A stretch of 64,000 bases of DNA from Enterovibrio sp045679545. Lineage in GTDB: Bacteria; Pseudomonadota; Gammaproteobacteria; Enterobacterales; Vibrionaceae. Where the stretch lies: positions 2,356,001 to 2,420,000 of the forward strand of contig NZ_CP166194.1 in the NCBI RefSeq assembly GCF_045679545.1, read 5' to 3'. Under the pieces are notes generated by a model. The model was not told the DNA's origin. It worked only from the letters and a program-made list of their open reading frames with translations, and did no database searches. The position numbers were made by a program, and so were the translations under genes. Below, piece after piece: positions 32,447 to 42,213 of the stretch. Within the stretch, counting starts at the first letter, position 1; each line of letters begins with the position of its first letter.

Positions 32447-34132
32447 TTATGCTTCCGCTTTATTTGCTTCCTGCTCTTCGCGCAGTGCACGACGCAAGAT
32501 TTTACCCACATTGGTTTTCGGCAAATCGTCGCGAAACTCAACTATTTTAGGCACTTTGTAGCCAGTGAGATATTCGCGACAATGCGCCAACAACTCTTCT
32601 TTGGTCAGGCTTGGGTCGCGTTTAACCACACATATCTTAACGATTTCACCGGAGGTTTCATGAGGCTGACCAATGGCTGCCACTTCCAGCACTTTTCCAT
32701 GTAGCGCCACTACATCTTCGATCTCGTTAGGGTACACGTTAAAGCCAGACACCAATATCATGTCTTTCTTACGATCAACAATGTGCAAGAAGCCATCATC
32801 GTCAAACTTCACCACATCACCCGTCGACAACCAGCCGTCTTCTGTCAGCACTTCTTTGGTCGCTTCTGGGCGCTGCCAGTAGCCCTGCATCACTTGCGGG
32901 CCTTTCACTTGTAGCTCACCAATTTGATCGTTGGCCACGACATTACCTTCGTCATCAACAATGCGGACATCAGTAGATGGCACAGGCAAACCAATCGAGC
33001 CGTTGTATTCTTTCAGATCATAAGGGTAAGCAGCCACCAGCGGTGAACACTCGGTCAGACCGTAACCTTCTAGCAAATGCTTGCCCGTCAGTTTCTTCCA
33101 TTGCTCTGCTACCGCGCGCTGAACAGCCATGCCGCCGCCCACGGTCAGGCTCAATTTAGAGAAGTCCAGTTCATGGAAATCTTCATTATTGAGCATGGCA
33201 TTAAACAGCGTATTCACCCCAGTAATGGCGGTAAATGGATGCTGTTTCAGCTCTTTTACAAACGCAGGAATATCACGCGGATTAGTAATAAGCAGGTTCT
33301 GTCCGCCCATTTCAATAAACAACAGGCAATTCACCGTTAAGGCAAACACGTGATAAAGCGGCAGTGCCGTGACCACCAACTCACGCCCTTCTACCAAGAC
33401 GGGTGCATACATGGCTTTCGCTTGGTCAACGTTCGCCAGCATGTTTTTATGTGTTAATACCGCGCCTTTGGCCACACCTGTTGTACCACCGGTATATTGC
33501 AAAAAGGCAATATCATCACCGGTCATAAACGGCTTGACGTATTGCATGCGACGACCTTTCTTCAGCGCGAGGCGCATAGACGTTGCATGTGGAAGGCTAT
33601 ACTTCGGCACCATCTTCTTGATGTATTTCACCACGAAGTTCACCAAGGTCCCTTTTGCACGTGGCAATTGGTCACCAAGGCTAGTCAGAATAACGTGACG
33701 AACACTGGTGTTATCAACCACTTTTTCTAACGTGTGGGCAAAGTTCGACACGATAACAATAGCTGTCGCGCCGGAGTCATTCAGTTGGTGCTCGAGTTCA
33801 CGTGGGGTATACAATGGGTTCACGTTCACCACCACACAGCCCGCACGTAAAATACCAAATAAAGCAATGGGATATTGCAGCAAGTTCGGCATCATCACGG
33901 CAACACGGTCGCCTTTTTTCAGACCCAGATCATTTTGTAGGTACGCCGCAAACGCTCGACTACGCTCTTCCAACTTACGGAATGTCATCACCTGCCCCAT
34001 ATTTATAAAGGCAGTTTGGTCGGCGTATCTTTGTACCGACTTTTCGAACATTTCTACCAAAGATGGGTACATGTTCGGTGAAATTTCCGCAGGTACATCT
34101 GATGGGTAGCGGTTATGCCAAACCTTTTCCAC
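32447..34132 (-). CDS. fadD: Long-chain fatty acid-CoA ligase
   Basis: Activates long-chain fatty acids to acyl-CoA for beta-oxidation at the inner membrane. 561 aa. AMP-binding P-loop YTGGTTGVAKG, adenylation motifs GYGLTECSP and DGWLSTGDV, C-terminal FACS signature (DGFLHIVDRKKDMILVSGFNVYP region) and catalytic lysine in NVGKILRR. GTG start with AGGAGA 6 bases upstream; E. coli FadD likewise uses a rare start. yoaA-tsaB-…-fadD-rnd order matches E. coli. Confidence 0.96.
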   Translation of the reverse strand: MEKVWHNRYPSDVPAEISPNMYPSLVEMFEKSVQRYADQTAFINMGQVMTFRKLEERSRAFAAYLQNDLGLKKGDRVAVMMPNLLQYPIALFGILRAGCVVVNVNPLYTPRELEHQLNDSGATAIVIVSNFAHTLEKVVDNTSVRHVILTSLGDQLPRAKGTLVNFVVKYIKKMVPKYSLPHATSMRLALKKGRRMQYVKPFMTGDDIAFLQYTGGTTGVAKGAVLTHKNMLANVDQAKAMYAPVLVEGRELVVTALPLYHVFALTVNCLLFIEMGGQNLLITNPRDIPAFVKELKQHPFTAITGVNTLFNAMLNNEDFHELDFSKLSLTVGGGMAVQRAVAEQWKKLTGKHLLEGYGLTECSPLVAAYPYDLKEYNGSIGLPVPSTDVRIVDDEGNVVANDQIGELQVKGPQVMQGYWQRPEATKEVLTEDGWLSTGDVVKFDDDGFLHIVDRKKDMILVSGFNVYPNEIEDVVALHGKVLEVAAIGQPHETSGEIVKICVVKRDPSLTKEELLAHCREYLTGYKVPKIVEFRDDLPKTNVGKILRRALREEQEANKAEA

Positions 34133-34227
34133 GTGATCTCTCCTATTTTGTATCGTGAGTCTTGGCCCACGTCAGAAGCAAAAATTCAAACGAGCGTTTT
34201 AACGCCCAATTAGACCATGAGTAACAA

Positions 34228-35106
34228 TCAATTAACATCGTCACACGTTGTGAGATGTAGCTTGGTCACATAATCAATGATCAGTGCCGCTGTTTTCTGC
34301 TGACTTTGCAGATGACAGTGGTGTGTGCCTGCCACCATCTCGACGGTCAGGTTTTTAAACCACTCTTTGCGTTGTTCCGCGAGTGGGCTACGTAATTCTG
34401 GGTATCCGTCTTCGCCAATAATAGCGAGAACCGGACATTGTATGCCTCTGATCAAATGTTCAGCGTGGTGCGTCGACATACGATAAATCGAATCTGTTTT
34501 GAGCTTGGCGTCATGTCTCCAACGCCACTCATTCCCTACTTGCTGCATACCGCGTGTCACTAGCGGCGTAAGGTCTTCAATTGACACTTTGTTAATGCCG
34601 CGACGCAATTTCAGTGCGGCATCCAGCGATGGCAAATTTCGAGGCAGTTTCATCGTTTGACGACTTAACACGCCATGTCGAAGACGCTCTACCACCTTGT
34701 CATCACGCTCGGACATAGGGCCAAGTGCTTCGATCATCACTAACCCTTTCGCGCGTTCCGGAAACGCGGCACTCCAACAAGAGGCCACTAATGCCCCCAG
34801 CGAATGCCCGACCAGATAGATAGGTTTATCACCCAGTTGCAAGATCAACTGGTGAAGATCATCCACATAGTCGAAGAAAGGATAGAAGCTGTCTGCGCCT
34901 TTGTGATCAGATAAGCCATGACCCGGCCAATCTGGCATCACAAGGTCGACATGTTCGGTAAGAAGCGGTGCAAGAGGTTCAAAGCTACCACTGTTGTCCT
35001 GCCATCCGTGCAACATAAGCAAGATGGGCTTGGGGCTGTCGGTGAGACAGACCTGCGCGGCGAGATTACCAAACCTCACTGCAAATTGTTTTTCTTGTAA
35101 TGCCAT
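34228..35106 (-). CDS. Alpha/beta hydrolase
   Basis: About 292 aa. Alpha/beta-hydrolase fold with oxyanion HGW (MLHGWQDNSGSF), nucleophile elbow GHSLGA (serine), acid in IGEDGYPEL and histidine in GTHHCHLQ. The start is uncertain: ATG 35106 lacks a good ribosome site, a GTG at 35139 is the other choice. Substrate unknown; BioH/MhpC-like esterase. Between fadD and tsaB, in the position of other lipid-related genes. Confidence 0.87.
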   Translation of the reverse strand: MALQEKQFAVRFGNLAAQVCLTDSPKPILLMLHGWQDNSGSFEPLAPLLTEHVDLVMPDWPGHGLSDHKGADSFYPFFDYVDDLHQLILQLGDKPIYLVGHSLGALVASCWSAAFPERAKGLVMIEALGPMSERDDKVVERLRHGVLSRQTMKLPRNLPSLDAALKLRRGINKVSIEDLTPLVTRGMQQVGNEWRWRHDAKLKTDSIYRMSTHHAEHLIRGIQCPVLAIIGEDGYPELRSPLAEQRKEWFKNLTVEMVAGTHHCHLQSQQKTAALIIDYVTKLHLTTCDDVN

Positions 35107-35213
35107 GATGAGCTGCTGAATGCCATGATTGCTTCGCACCTCTTTCAGAGGGCGCGAAGCCTATCACAGTCGGGGTTAATTAAGTGGTACGAGGAGTTGA
35201 GATTGACACAATG

Positions 35214-35504
35214 TCACACGAAAACATCCACACCAAACATGGCCATGATCTCTTCACGTCGCGCCTGATTTTTCACGTCCATGTAAGCAAGGAGTGCATG
35301 GCGACTTCGACCATCGGGAACATCATAGTGGATCTGTTGGTGCGCTTCTTGTGCAAGCTCTGGATGACGAATTCCCTGACTTACCGCTTTGGCAACCACT
35401 GACGGCTGAGAAATCTCAGCACTGTTGGCTGCCTTTTGTGACTTTTTGCGTCCCGTATTACCAGGACGTTGGATCGGTTGCGGTAATCCATGAATTGAAA
35501 CCAT
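35214..35504 (-). CDS. Small conserved Vibrionaceae protein, function unknown
   Basis: 96 aa, AGAAGAG ribosome site before ATG 35504. N-terminal half is Q/K/S-rich and probably disordered (PQPIQRPGNTGRKKSQKAA); C-terminal half is predicted helical (DGRSRHALLAYMDVKNQARREEIMAMFGVDVFV, residues 64-96). I recall proteins like this in Vibrio, in the same place before tsaB, sometimes annotated as chromosome-partitioning ParA, but it has no ParA ATPase motifs at all. No function can be given. Confidence 0.75.
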   Translation of the reverse strand: MVSIHGLPQPIQRPGNTGRKKSQKAANSAEISQPSVVAKAVSQGIRHPELAQEAHQQIHYDVPDGRSRHALLAYMDVKNQARREEIMAMFGVDVFV

Positions 35505-35554
35505 CGCTGCTCTTCTCGGCTCGTTCTATCCTTTCTGCAAACGCAAATGCAGAA

Positions 35555-36250
35555 TTATTCGCGACCTGGCAGCTTTTTCCACGCTACTGTGTCACGCAAA
35601 TAGACAGGGCTTGCATGCTCGGCATCCACCGCTTCACCACGCTCAAATGCATGATGCGCAAGAATAAGCATGTCTTCCGCTTCGGGATACAAAACGCCAC
35701 TGTCTGTTGTTTCTAAGTGTAGTTGGCTTGCCAGATCTGGGTATGCTTGCCACCCTGTTCCTGCCGTGAACCACTTATCTTCTGACAGTGTAGGTCTAAA
35801 ATGTTCTGGCGGTAAAACCGCCTCTTCAACCACACGTTTCCAATCACCATTTTCTAAACGCTGATAGCCGCCCACATAGATTTCATTCATGCGTGCATCG
35901 ATAGTGGCGAGAACGTGGTTCGCTTGATGTTGGCGATGCGCTTGCTGCGCCATCGCAGCCAACGTAGAAACACCCACCATCGGCAAATTCGCGCCAAATG
36001 CTAAACCTTGCGCAATACCAATACCGATACGCACACCCGTGAAGCTACCTGGGCCTCGGCCAAATGCCAATGCATCTAACTGATTGAGTTTCAAACCCGC
36101 CTCTGCAAGCACACTGTCGACCATAGGGAGAATCTTAATGGTGTGTTCACGCGGTGCGATTTCACAACGTGCAATCGTCTCATTACCTATTTTCAATGCT
36201 ACTGAACAGTTTTCAGTCGCCGTATCGACGGCAAGAATTTTAAATGTCAT
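35555..36250 (-). CDS. tsaB: tRNA threonylcarbamoyladenosine biosynthesis protein TsaB
   Basis: 231 aa ASKHA-fold partner of TsaD and TsaE in making t6A37 in ANN-decoding tRNAs. KILAVDTATENCSVAL at the N-terminus and GRGPGSFTGVRIG near 64-76 are the TsaB signatures. Follows yoaA by 84 bases. Confidence 0.96.
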   Translation of the reverse strand: MTFKILAVDTATENCSVALKIGNETIARCEIAPREHTIKILPMVDSVLAEAGLKLNQLDALAFGRGPGSFTGVRIGIGIAQGLAFGANLPMVGVSTLAAMAQQAHRQHQANHVLATIDARMNEIYVGGYQRLENGDWKRVVEEAVLPPEHFRPTLSEDKWFTAGTGWQAYPDLASQLHLETTDSGVLYPEAEDMLILAHHAFERGEAVDAEHASPVYLRDTVAWKKLPGRE

Positions 36251-36334
36251 TTACGCCTCGGGTGTCGCTGCAATACCAGCAACATCGTTGTTATTTCGTC
36301 TGTTATTAGCGAGCGCTGCTTTGAAACAGCGCCC

Positions 36335-38257
36335 TTATTCATTCGATTCAATGGCCGCGAGAAACTCGCCGACTTTTGCCAAATCCCGCGTTCTAGGAAT
36401 GGGGGGTAAACTGCGCAAAAACGTCTCACCGTATTGTCTGCTTACCAAGCGGTTATCACAGATAATCAGCGCGCCGTGATCGCGTCTGTCTCGGATAAGT
36501 CGCCCTACCCCTTGCTTTAGCGTGATCACCGCATCTGGGATCTGAACCTGAGAAAACGGGTCACCGCCTTGCAATCGACAATCTTCAATTCGTGCTTTCA
36601 GCAACGGGTCATCCGGCGCTGTAAAAGGCAATTTGTCAATAATAACACAGCTCAGTGCCTGCCCTCTAACGTCAATGCCTTCCCAGAATGCGCCGGTTGC
36701 GACGAGCAGCGCATTCCCCATTTCCAAGAATTCCGCTAAGAGCTTTTGCTTCGACGTTTCCCCTTGCACCAATACAGGCAATGAAAGCTGTTCACGAAAA
36801 CGCTCTGATAAATCACGCACCATTTGGTGCGAGGTACACAAGAAAAAACAGCGCCCTTCGTTTTGTTCGATAACAGGGAGCAGCATCTCCACCAGCTTAT
36901 CGGCCAAGCCATAGCTATTGGGCTCAGGCAAGAAACGCGGCACACATAAAATGGCCTGTGTTTCATAATCAAACGGGCTCGGCAGCGTAAACTGCTCGGT
37001 GGGTTCAATGCCAAGGCGATGACTAAAGTGACTAAAATCGTCATTTACTGCCAGCGTGGCAGAAGTGAATATCCAGGCACCTTGCTGTTGTTGTATTTGT
37101 TCGCGGAATTTTTCCGCCACGGATAACGGCGTAATATTGAGGCTAAAATGATTGCGGCTGCATTCATACCAATAGGAATAGCCCGGAATGGTGGTATCGC
37201 TTAATCGTTCAAGTCTGGCTTTTAGCATCGTTGTGCGCTCAAACGCTGCATCGAGCAATTGGCTGCGACCTAAGGACAATTTAATTACGTCATATGCAAG
37301 CGTGAGGGCATCGGCTAATCTCACTAACTCACGCGCCACCGCTGGTGAAGCGCTTATCTCGCGCCAGTTTCCACGAAAGCCTGGCTCACCCAGCACAATA
37401 CGAAGATCTGAGCCTGCATGAGATAACCTGTCCGCTACTTTATCGAGTTGCTTGGTATCACGAAGTTCGGTGCGATAAGCAATATGAATGTCTTTCGCCA
37501 ATTCTTGAATTTGTCGGCTCGACAAACTTTGTCCAAAATACTGACTAGCTATATCGGGGATTTGGTGCGCTTCATCAAAAATAAACACTTCGGCTTCGGG
37601 AATTAATTCCCCAAAGCCCGTTTCTTTAATGGCCAGATCCGCAAGAAATAGATGGTGGTTTACCACCACCAAATCTGCATCCAAAGCACGTTTACGCGCC
37701 TTGACCACAAAGCAATCTTGGTAGCTTGGGCATTCTTTCCCCAAACAATTGTCGTTGGTTGACGTGATGGTAGGAATAATCGGGCTGTCTTCAGCAAGAT
37801 CATCGCACTCGCCCAAATCACCGGTTTTGGTTTCTGATGACCAACCACGTACTTTGACCAATTGGGTGAGAAGCTTAGGATCGGAATGTCCATCGTGACT
37901 TTCAATCATTTGACGACTGAGTCTTTCTGGGCACAGGTAATTCGCCCGTCCTTTCAGTAGCGCCACACGACCCGTAAAGCCGAGCGTTTCCACCATTAAT
38001 GGCAAGTCACGGTGAAACAATTGCTCTTGAAGGTTTTTGGAGCCCGTACTGACAATGGTTTTCTTACCGCTTAATAAGGCCGGCACCAAATACGCATAGG
38101 TTTTACCCGTACCTGTCCCCGCTTCAACGACCAATTGCGTGCCGTCTTTAATGGCACGTTCGACCGACAACGCCATGTCTGTCTGAGGCTGGCGCGGTTG
38201 AAAGCCTTTTATCGCGCGAGCAAGAGCGCCGTCTGTGGAGAAAACCTTCGAAATCAT
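36335..38257 (-). CDS. yoaA: DinG/XPD-family ATP-dependent DNA helicase YoaA
   Basis: 640 aa superfamily 2 helicase. Walker A GTGTGKT (47-53), DEAH box (FIFDEAHQI), arginine-finger motif VGRLIRDRRD. Iron-sulfur cysteines: NYLCPE and CLGKECPSYQDCF. YoaA partners with the HolC subunit of DNA polymerase III in E. coli replication repair. Full length. YoaA rather than DinG from length and from the adjacent tsaB and fadD. Confidence 0.93.
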   Translation of the reverse strand: MISKVFSTDGALARAIKGFQPRQPQTDMALSVERAIKDGTQLVVEAGTGTGKTYAYLVPALLSGKKTIVSTGSKNLQEQLFHRDLPLMVETLGFTGRVALLKGRANYLCPERLSRQMIESHDGHSDPKLLTQLVKVRGWSSETKTGDLGECDDLAEDSPIIPTITSTNDNCLGKECPSYQDCFVVKARKRALDADLVVVNHHLFLADLAIKETGFGELIPEAEVFIFDEAHQIPDIASQYFGQSLSSRQIQELAKDIHIAYRTELRDTKQLDKVADRLSHAGSDLRIVLGEPGFRGNWREISASPAVARELVRLADALTLAYDVIKLSLGRSQLLDAAFERTTMLKARLERLSDTTIPGYSYWYECSRNHFSLNITPLSVAEKFREQIQQQQGAWIFTSATLAVNDDFSHFSHRLGIEPTEQFTLPSPFDYETQAILCVPRFLPEPNSYGLADKLVEMLLPVIEQNEGRCFFLCTSHQMVRDLSERFREQLSLPVLVQGETSKQKLLAEFLEMGNALLVATGAFWEGIDVRGQALSCVIIDKLPFTAPDDPLLKARIEDCRLQGGDPFSQVQIPDAVITLKQGVGRLIRDRRDHGALIICDNRLVSRQYGETFLRSLPPIPRTRDLAKVGEFLAAIESNE

Positions 38258-38464
38258 TGGTCATATATACAGTGGTTGAAAGCCCAGCATTATGCCAACA
38301 ATCGCTCGTTTCTGCCATGGGGATAAGCCAAAGCGTGTGTTCAACCTTCCTTCACTTCAGTGCGATACATCAATACGGCACCCGCGAGGTTTTGACCTTG
38401 AATCAAAATCAGCGTAAAACGTGATGAACAGCAAAAGTCATTATTTCGCGAGATCCCCACTTCT

Positions 38465-39301
38465 ATGGAAAGAAAAACTCTGCTGACGGATTGTCCCGAC
38501 GCGCAAGGCCTTATCGCCAAAATCACTAATATTTGTTACAAACATCAGCTCAACATCATTCATAACAACGAATATGTTGACCACAGCACGGGGCAGTTTT
38601 TTATGCGCACCGAGCTAGAGGGCATCTTCAATGATGAAACCTTCTTGATGGATATCGATCAAGCGCTGCCAGCAGGCAGTCATCGCAGCTTGGTTGATAG
38701 CAAACGTCGCAAACGTATCGTTATATTGGTCACCAAAGAATCCCATTGTTTGGGTGATATTTTGATGAAAGCCTATGACGGCTCATTAGACGTGGAAATT
38801 TCCGCGGTTGTCGGTAACCACCAAACGTTGGCACCCCTGACAGAGAAATTCGATATTCCGTTCCATTTCGTCAGCCACGAAGGCATGGAACGAGAAGAAC
38901 ATGAAAGCAAAGTGATCGAGATCATCGACTCGTATACGCCAGATTACGTGGTGTTGGCGAAATTCATGCGTGTACTCACACCGAGTTTTGTTGCGCACTA
39001 TCCGCGTCAAATCATCAATATTCACCATAGTTTCTTGCCTGCTTTCATTGGTGCTCGTCCTTACCATCAGGCCTATCAACGTGGTGTGAAGATCATCGGC
39101 GCAACCGCGCATTTCGTCACGAACGATTTGGATGAGGGACCGATCATTGAGCAGAATATCAAGCATGTTGACCATACCTTCAGCGCAGAAGACATGGTGA
39201 AAGCTGGCCGTGATGTAGAAAAAACCGTCCTCAGCACGGCACTAAGTCAAGTGCTTGAAGACAAGGTGTTTGTCTACGGCAACAAAACCGTGATTTTGTA
39301 G
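38465..39301 (+). CDS. purU: Formyltetrahydrofolate deformylase
   Basis: 278 aa. N-terminal ACT domain 5-80 and C-terminal formyltransferase-like domain 85-278; active-site N, H and D in INIHHSFLPAF and the ATAHFVTNDLDEGPII segment. Hydrolyses 10-formyl-THF to formate and THF, balancing the C1 pool and feeding formate. Upstream 207 bases to yoaA hold both promoters but no clear box. Confidence 0.96.
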   Translation: MERKTLLTDCPDAQGLIAKITNICYKHQLNIIHNNEYVDHSTGQFFMRTELEGIFNDETFLMDIDQALPAGSHRSLVDSKRRKRIVILVTKESHCLGDILMKAYDGSLDVEISAVVGNHQTLAPLTEKFDIPFHFVSHEGMEREEHESKVIEIIDSYTPDYVVLAKFMRVLTPSFVAHYPRQIINIHHSFLPAFIGARPYHQAYQRGVKIIGATAHFVTNDLDEGPIIEQNIKHVDHTFSAEDMVKAGRDVEKTVLSTALSQVLEDKVFVYGNKTVIL

Positions 39302-39314
39302 CGTCATTGCCAAA

Positions 39315-39344
39315 ATCAAGAAAGATCAAGAAAGATCAAGAAAG
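39315..39344 (+). repeat. Three tandem copies of a 10-bp unit
   Basis: ATCAAGAAAG repeated three times without mismatch, directly after purU. The last copy forms part of the terminator stem that follows. Confidence 0.95.
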
Positions 39345-39366
39345 GGGCATGATATGCCCCTTTCTT
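39338..39366. terminator. Hairpin terminator between purU and yecM
   Basis: Thirteen-base perfect stem, AAGAAAGGGGCAT (39338-39350) with ATGCCCCTTTCTT (39354-39366), 3-base loop. Built-in A- and T-rich ends let it act in both directions. Confidence 0.8.
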
Positions 39367-39396
39367 ACACTTGCTGATAAATGCTATTTCATGAAA

Positions 39397-39969
39397 CTAG
39401 CGTTCGCTTTCAATGACATGCTCAAGCGATACCGGATGCAGTTTCACACAAACACCATTGGCTTTAAATGCAACGGTCGGGTTTGCGATACGCTCACCTT
39501 CCCCTGATGGCGAGCTCAATTTCACGTTCACGCCCATTTCACTCAATTTTACCCAACGCGCTTTCAATGCAGGAAACAGACAAAATACATCATCCAGTAG
39601 CGCTTCAGGCGTGATCGCTTTCGACGGTATCACCCATTCCGCATGCTCCCAGCCTTCCTCTGGGTAGCTTTTCTCACTTGGATACGGTAGCTCAACGCAA
39701 TGAGTCTGCCATGCGCCAAACGACAAGACGTCTTTCACTTTAATCACCACAATAGGGCGACCATTAATGGTGTTTACGGAGATTTCCTCTCCATGAGACA
39801 ACCAGGCTTGATGCAGCCGCTTGGCAAGTTCAACATCGTTAACACGCAGCGCAATGTGATCAGCTTCGTAAGCAGCCAGATCGATACCCAGTTGCTCCAA
39901 CAGCGTTTGTAGACGTAGGCCAAAAGAGTCAAGCGAGGAAAAAAGATGATCAACGGTAAGTGCCGACAT
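39397..39969 (-). CDS. yecM: YecM family protein (VOC/glyoxalase-like fold)
   Basis: 190 aa. Matches the E. coli YecM pattern: ADHIALRVND, the INGRPIVVIKVKD segment, VELPYPSEKSYPEEGWEHAEWV (named here by position, about 95-116), SSPSGEGERIANPTVAFK and an ending SLEHVIES. Metal-site histidine and glutamates are kept. The fold is related to VOC isomerases; the activity is unknown. Beside argS, as in E. coli where yecM also neighbours argS. Confidence 0.92.
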   Translation of the reverse strand: MSALTVDHLFSSLDSFGLRLQTLLEQLGIDLAAYEADHIALRVNDVELAKRLHQAWLSHGEEISVNTINGRPIVVIKVKDVLSFGAWQTHCVELPYPSEKSYPEEGWEHAEWVIPSKAITPEALLDDVFCLFPALKARWVKLSEMGVNVKLSSPSGEGERIANPTVAFKANGVCVKLHPVSLEHVIESER

Positions 39970-40349
39970 GGAAATCTCTTTGTTAGTGATTGAATACAGG
40001 CAAAGTATCCCATCCCCACCAAACGATTACCAACGTGTTATGGAATGAGTGAAATTTCTCCAGAAATACTCTGCAAGGAAATGAACACTGCCCATCCGCG
40101 ATGAATTGAGGCTATTTAACGGGATTTTGGTTTCAAAGCGTGCCTATTTGTGGGTATTATTACGCCTATCAATCTGCACCCGTTTTCGGTGTTGAACGCT
40201 CGGTATTAAAGCCGTCAACCATGCCTTGTAATGAACATTTCTCATTGGGTATTGTTGACGGATTTTTGCTTTAGTACCAAGGCAAGCAAGCCCTTCGTCG
40301 TGACCACATGTCATGGCTGTCCATCGGGTATCAAAATTAAGGTAAGCAC
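39970..40349 (+). other. Intergenic region and possible structured leader of argS
   Basis: 380 bases. A possible promoter TTTCAA-18-TATTAT (40131-40136, 40155-40160) would give a leader of about 180 bases. It contains an 8-bp stem CCGTCAAC/GTTGACGG (40212-40219 with 40254-40261) with a nested AATGA/TCATT stem, followed by ATTTTTG, and an overlapping GCCTTG/CAAGGC alternative (40223-40228 with 40278-40283). This looks like an attenuator but the function is not shown. Confidence 0.35.
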
Positions 40350-42080
40350 GTGAATATTCAAGCCCTTCTCAATGAAAAAGTATCGGCCGCTATGGTTGCA
40401 GCCGGTGCACCAGAAGGCAGCCCAGCTGCAGTTCGTCAATCGGCGAAACCACAATTTGGTGACTATCAAGCAAACGGCATCATGGGCGTTGCTAAGAAAC
40501 TTGGCGGCAACCCGCGCGATTTCGCACAAAAAGTGTTGGATGTTTTGGACCTTGACGGCATTGCATCAAAAACCGAAATCGCAGGCCCTGGCTTTATCAA
40601 CATCTTCCTCAGCCCAGAATGGCTAAGCGAGCAAGCAGAGATTGCGCTGTCAGATAACCGCCTGGGCGTTGCTGAAGCTGACAAGCAGAACATTGTTGTC
40701 GATTATTCAGCACCAAACGTGGCGAAAGAAATGCACGTTGGCCACCTTCGTTCAACCATCATTGGTGACGCAGTCGTTCGTACGCTGGAGTTTTTGGGCC
40801 ACAACGTCATTCGTGCCAATCACCTCGGTGACTGGGGTACGCAGTTTGGTATGTTGATCGCCAACCTTGAGCGTCACGAAGCGGCAGGAAGCGACATTTC
40901 GATGGATCTAAGCGATATCGAAGGTTTCTACCGTGAATCGAAAAAGCTTTACGATGAAGACGAGGAATTCGCGAAAACTGCACGTAACTATGTGGTTCGC
41001 TTGCAAAGCGGTGACGAATACTGCAAAGAAAAATGGCAGACGCTGGTTAAAATCACGCTTGAACAAAACCAACGCAACTACGATCGCCTGAATGTCTCTT
41101 TGACCAACAAAGACGTGATGGGTGAAAGCATGTACAACAGCATGCTGGCTGGCATCGTAGAAGATCTGAAAGAAAAAGGTCTGGCCGTTGAAAGCGATGG
41201 CGCTACCGTTGTTTTCTTGAATGAGTACAAGAACAAAGACGGCGAGCCTATGGGTGTCATCATCCAAAAGCGAGACGGCGGTTTCTTGTATACCACCACA
41301 GACATTGCCTGTGCCAAATACCGCTACGAAACGTTTAATGCAGATCGCGTGCTTTACTTCATCGATTCACGTCAACACCAACACCTGATGCAAGCGTGGA
41401 CGATTGTGCGTAAAGCAGGCTACATTCCTGAGTCAATGAGCCTTGAGCACCACGCGTTTGGCATGATGCTGGGTAAAGATGGTCGTCCGTTTAAGACCCG
41501 TGCTGGCGGCACTGTTCGCCTCGCTGACCTGCTAGATGAAGCGGAAGTGCGTGCAGCTAAGCTGATTGAAGAGAAAAACCCCGAGCTACCCGCGGAAGAA
41601 AAAGCGAACATCGCTAACACCGTTGCCATGGCTGCTGTGAAATATTCTGATCTCTCTAAGCACCGCACCACGGATTACATCTTCGATTGGGACAACATGT
41701 TGGCTTTTGAAGGGAATACCGCGCCTTACATGCAGTATGCCTACACGCGTGTTGCTTCTATCTTCAACAAAGCAGGCATTGCTGCCGACTCTGTGCAAGG
41801 CAAGATCATCATTGCTGACGACAAAGAGAAAGCGCTCGTGTCTAAGTTACTGCAATTTGAAGAAGCCGTTCAATCTGTTGCGCGTGAAGGTCAGCCACAT
41901 ATCATGTGTAGCTATCTGTTTGAACTAGCAGGCACATTCTCAAGCTTCTATGAAGCCTGTCCGATCCTTAATGCCGAAGGTGACGCCAAACAAAGCCGCT
42001 TGAAACTTGCTGCACTCACGGCAAAAACCATCAAGCAAGGCCTTGATCTTCTTGGCATTAAAACGCTAGAACGCATGTAA
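40350..42080 (+). CDS. argS: Arginyl-tRNA synthetase
   Basis: 576 aa class I aminoacyl-tRNA synthetase. N-terminal additional domain about 1-110, HIGH-type motif HVGH in APNVAKEMHVGHLRST, FKTRAGGTV in the KMSK-equivalent region, C-terminal DALR anticodon-binding domain (AYTRVASIF…). GTG start, AAGGTAAG just upstream; the MNIQALLNEKV N-terminus equals the E. coli one. Confidence 0.98.
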   Translation: MNIQALLNEKVSAAMVAAGAPEGSPAAVRQSAKPQFGDYQANGIMGVAKKLGGNPRDFAQKVLDVLDLDGIASKTEIAGPGFINIFLSPEWLSEQAEIALSDNRLGVAEADKQNIVVDYSAPNVAKEMHVGHLRSTIIGDAVVRTLEFLGHNVIRANHLGDWGTQFGMLIANLERHEAAGSDISMDLSDIEGFYRESKKLYDEDEEFAKTARNYVVRLQSGDEYCKEKWQTLVKITLEQNQRNYDRLNVSLTNKDVMGESMYNSMLAGIVEDLKEKGLAVESDGATVVFLNEYKNKDGEPMGVIIQKRDGGFLYTTTDIACAKYRYETFNADRVLYFIDSRQHQHLMQAWTIVRKAGYIPESMSLEHHAFGMMLGKDGRPFKTRAGGTVRLADLLDEAEVRAAKLIEEKNPELPAEEKANIANTVAMAAVKYSDLSKHRTTDYIFDWDNMLAFEGNTAPYMQYAYTRVASIFNKAGIAADSVQGKIIIADDKEKALVSKLLQFEEAVQSVAREGQPHIMCSYLFELAGTFSSFYEACPILNAEGDAKQSRLKLAALTAKTIKQGLDLLGIKTLERM

Positions 42081-42112
42081 TCATTCTCGATTGATTGCGA
42101 GTAAAAAGTTTG

Positions 42113-42143
42113 AGCCCTATTCAAAAAGAATGGGGCTTTTTTT
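42113..42143 (+). terminator. Terminator of argS
   Basis: Ten-base stem with one G-T pair, AGCCCTATTC with GAATGGGGCT (42113-42122, 42128-42137), A5 loop, then T-run. Confidence 0.9.
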
Positions 42144-42213
42144 CATCTTAAATCAACAAATCCTTTGCACTTCTTGTATCATTAATGACACGAGTAGTAC
42201 TAAGGGATAGCGC

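Noticed and set aside
35214..35504. ParA-type partitioning protein
   Set aside because: 96 residues with no Walker motifs; the name would be a carried-over misannotation.
40231..40353. 40-codon leader ORF ending on the argS GTG
   Set aside because: No ribosome site, no arginine codons as an attenuator would need; the stop/start overlap can be chance.
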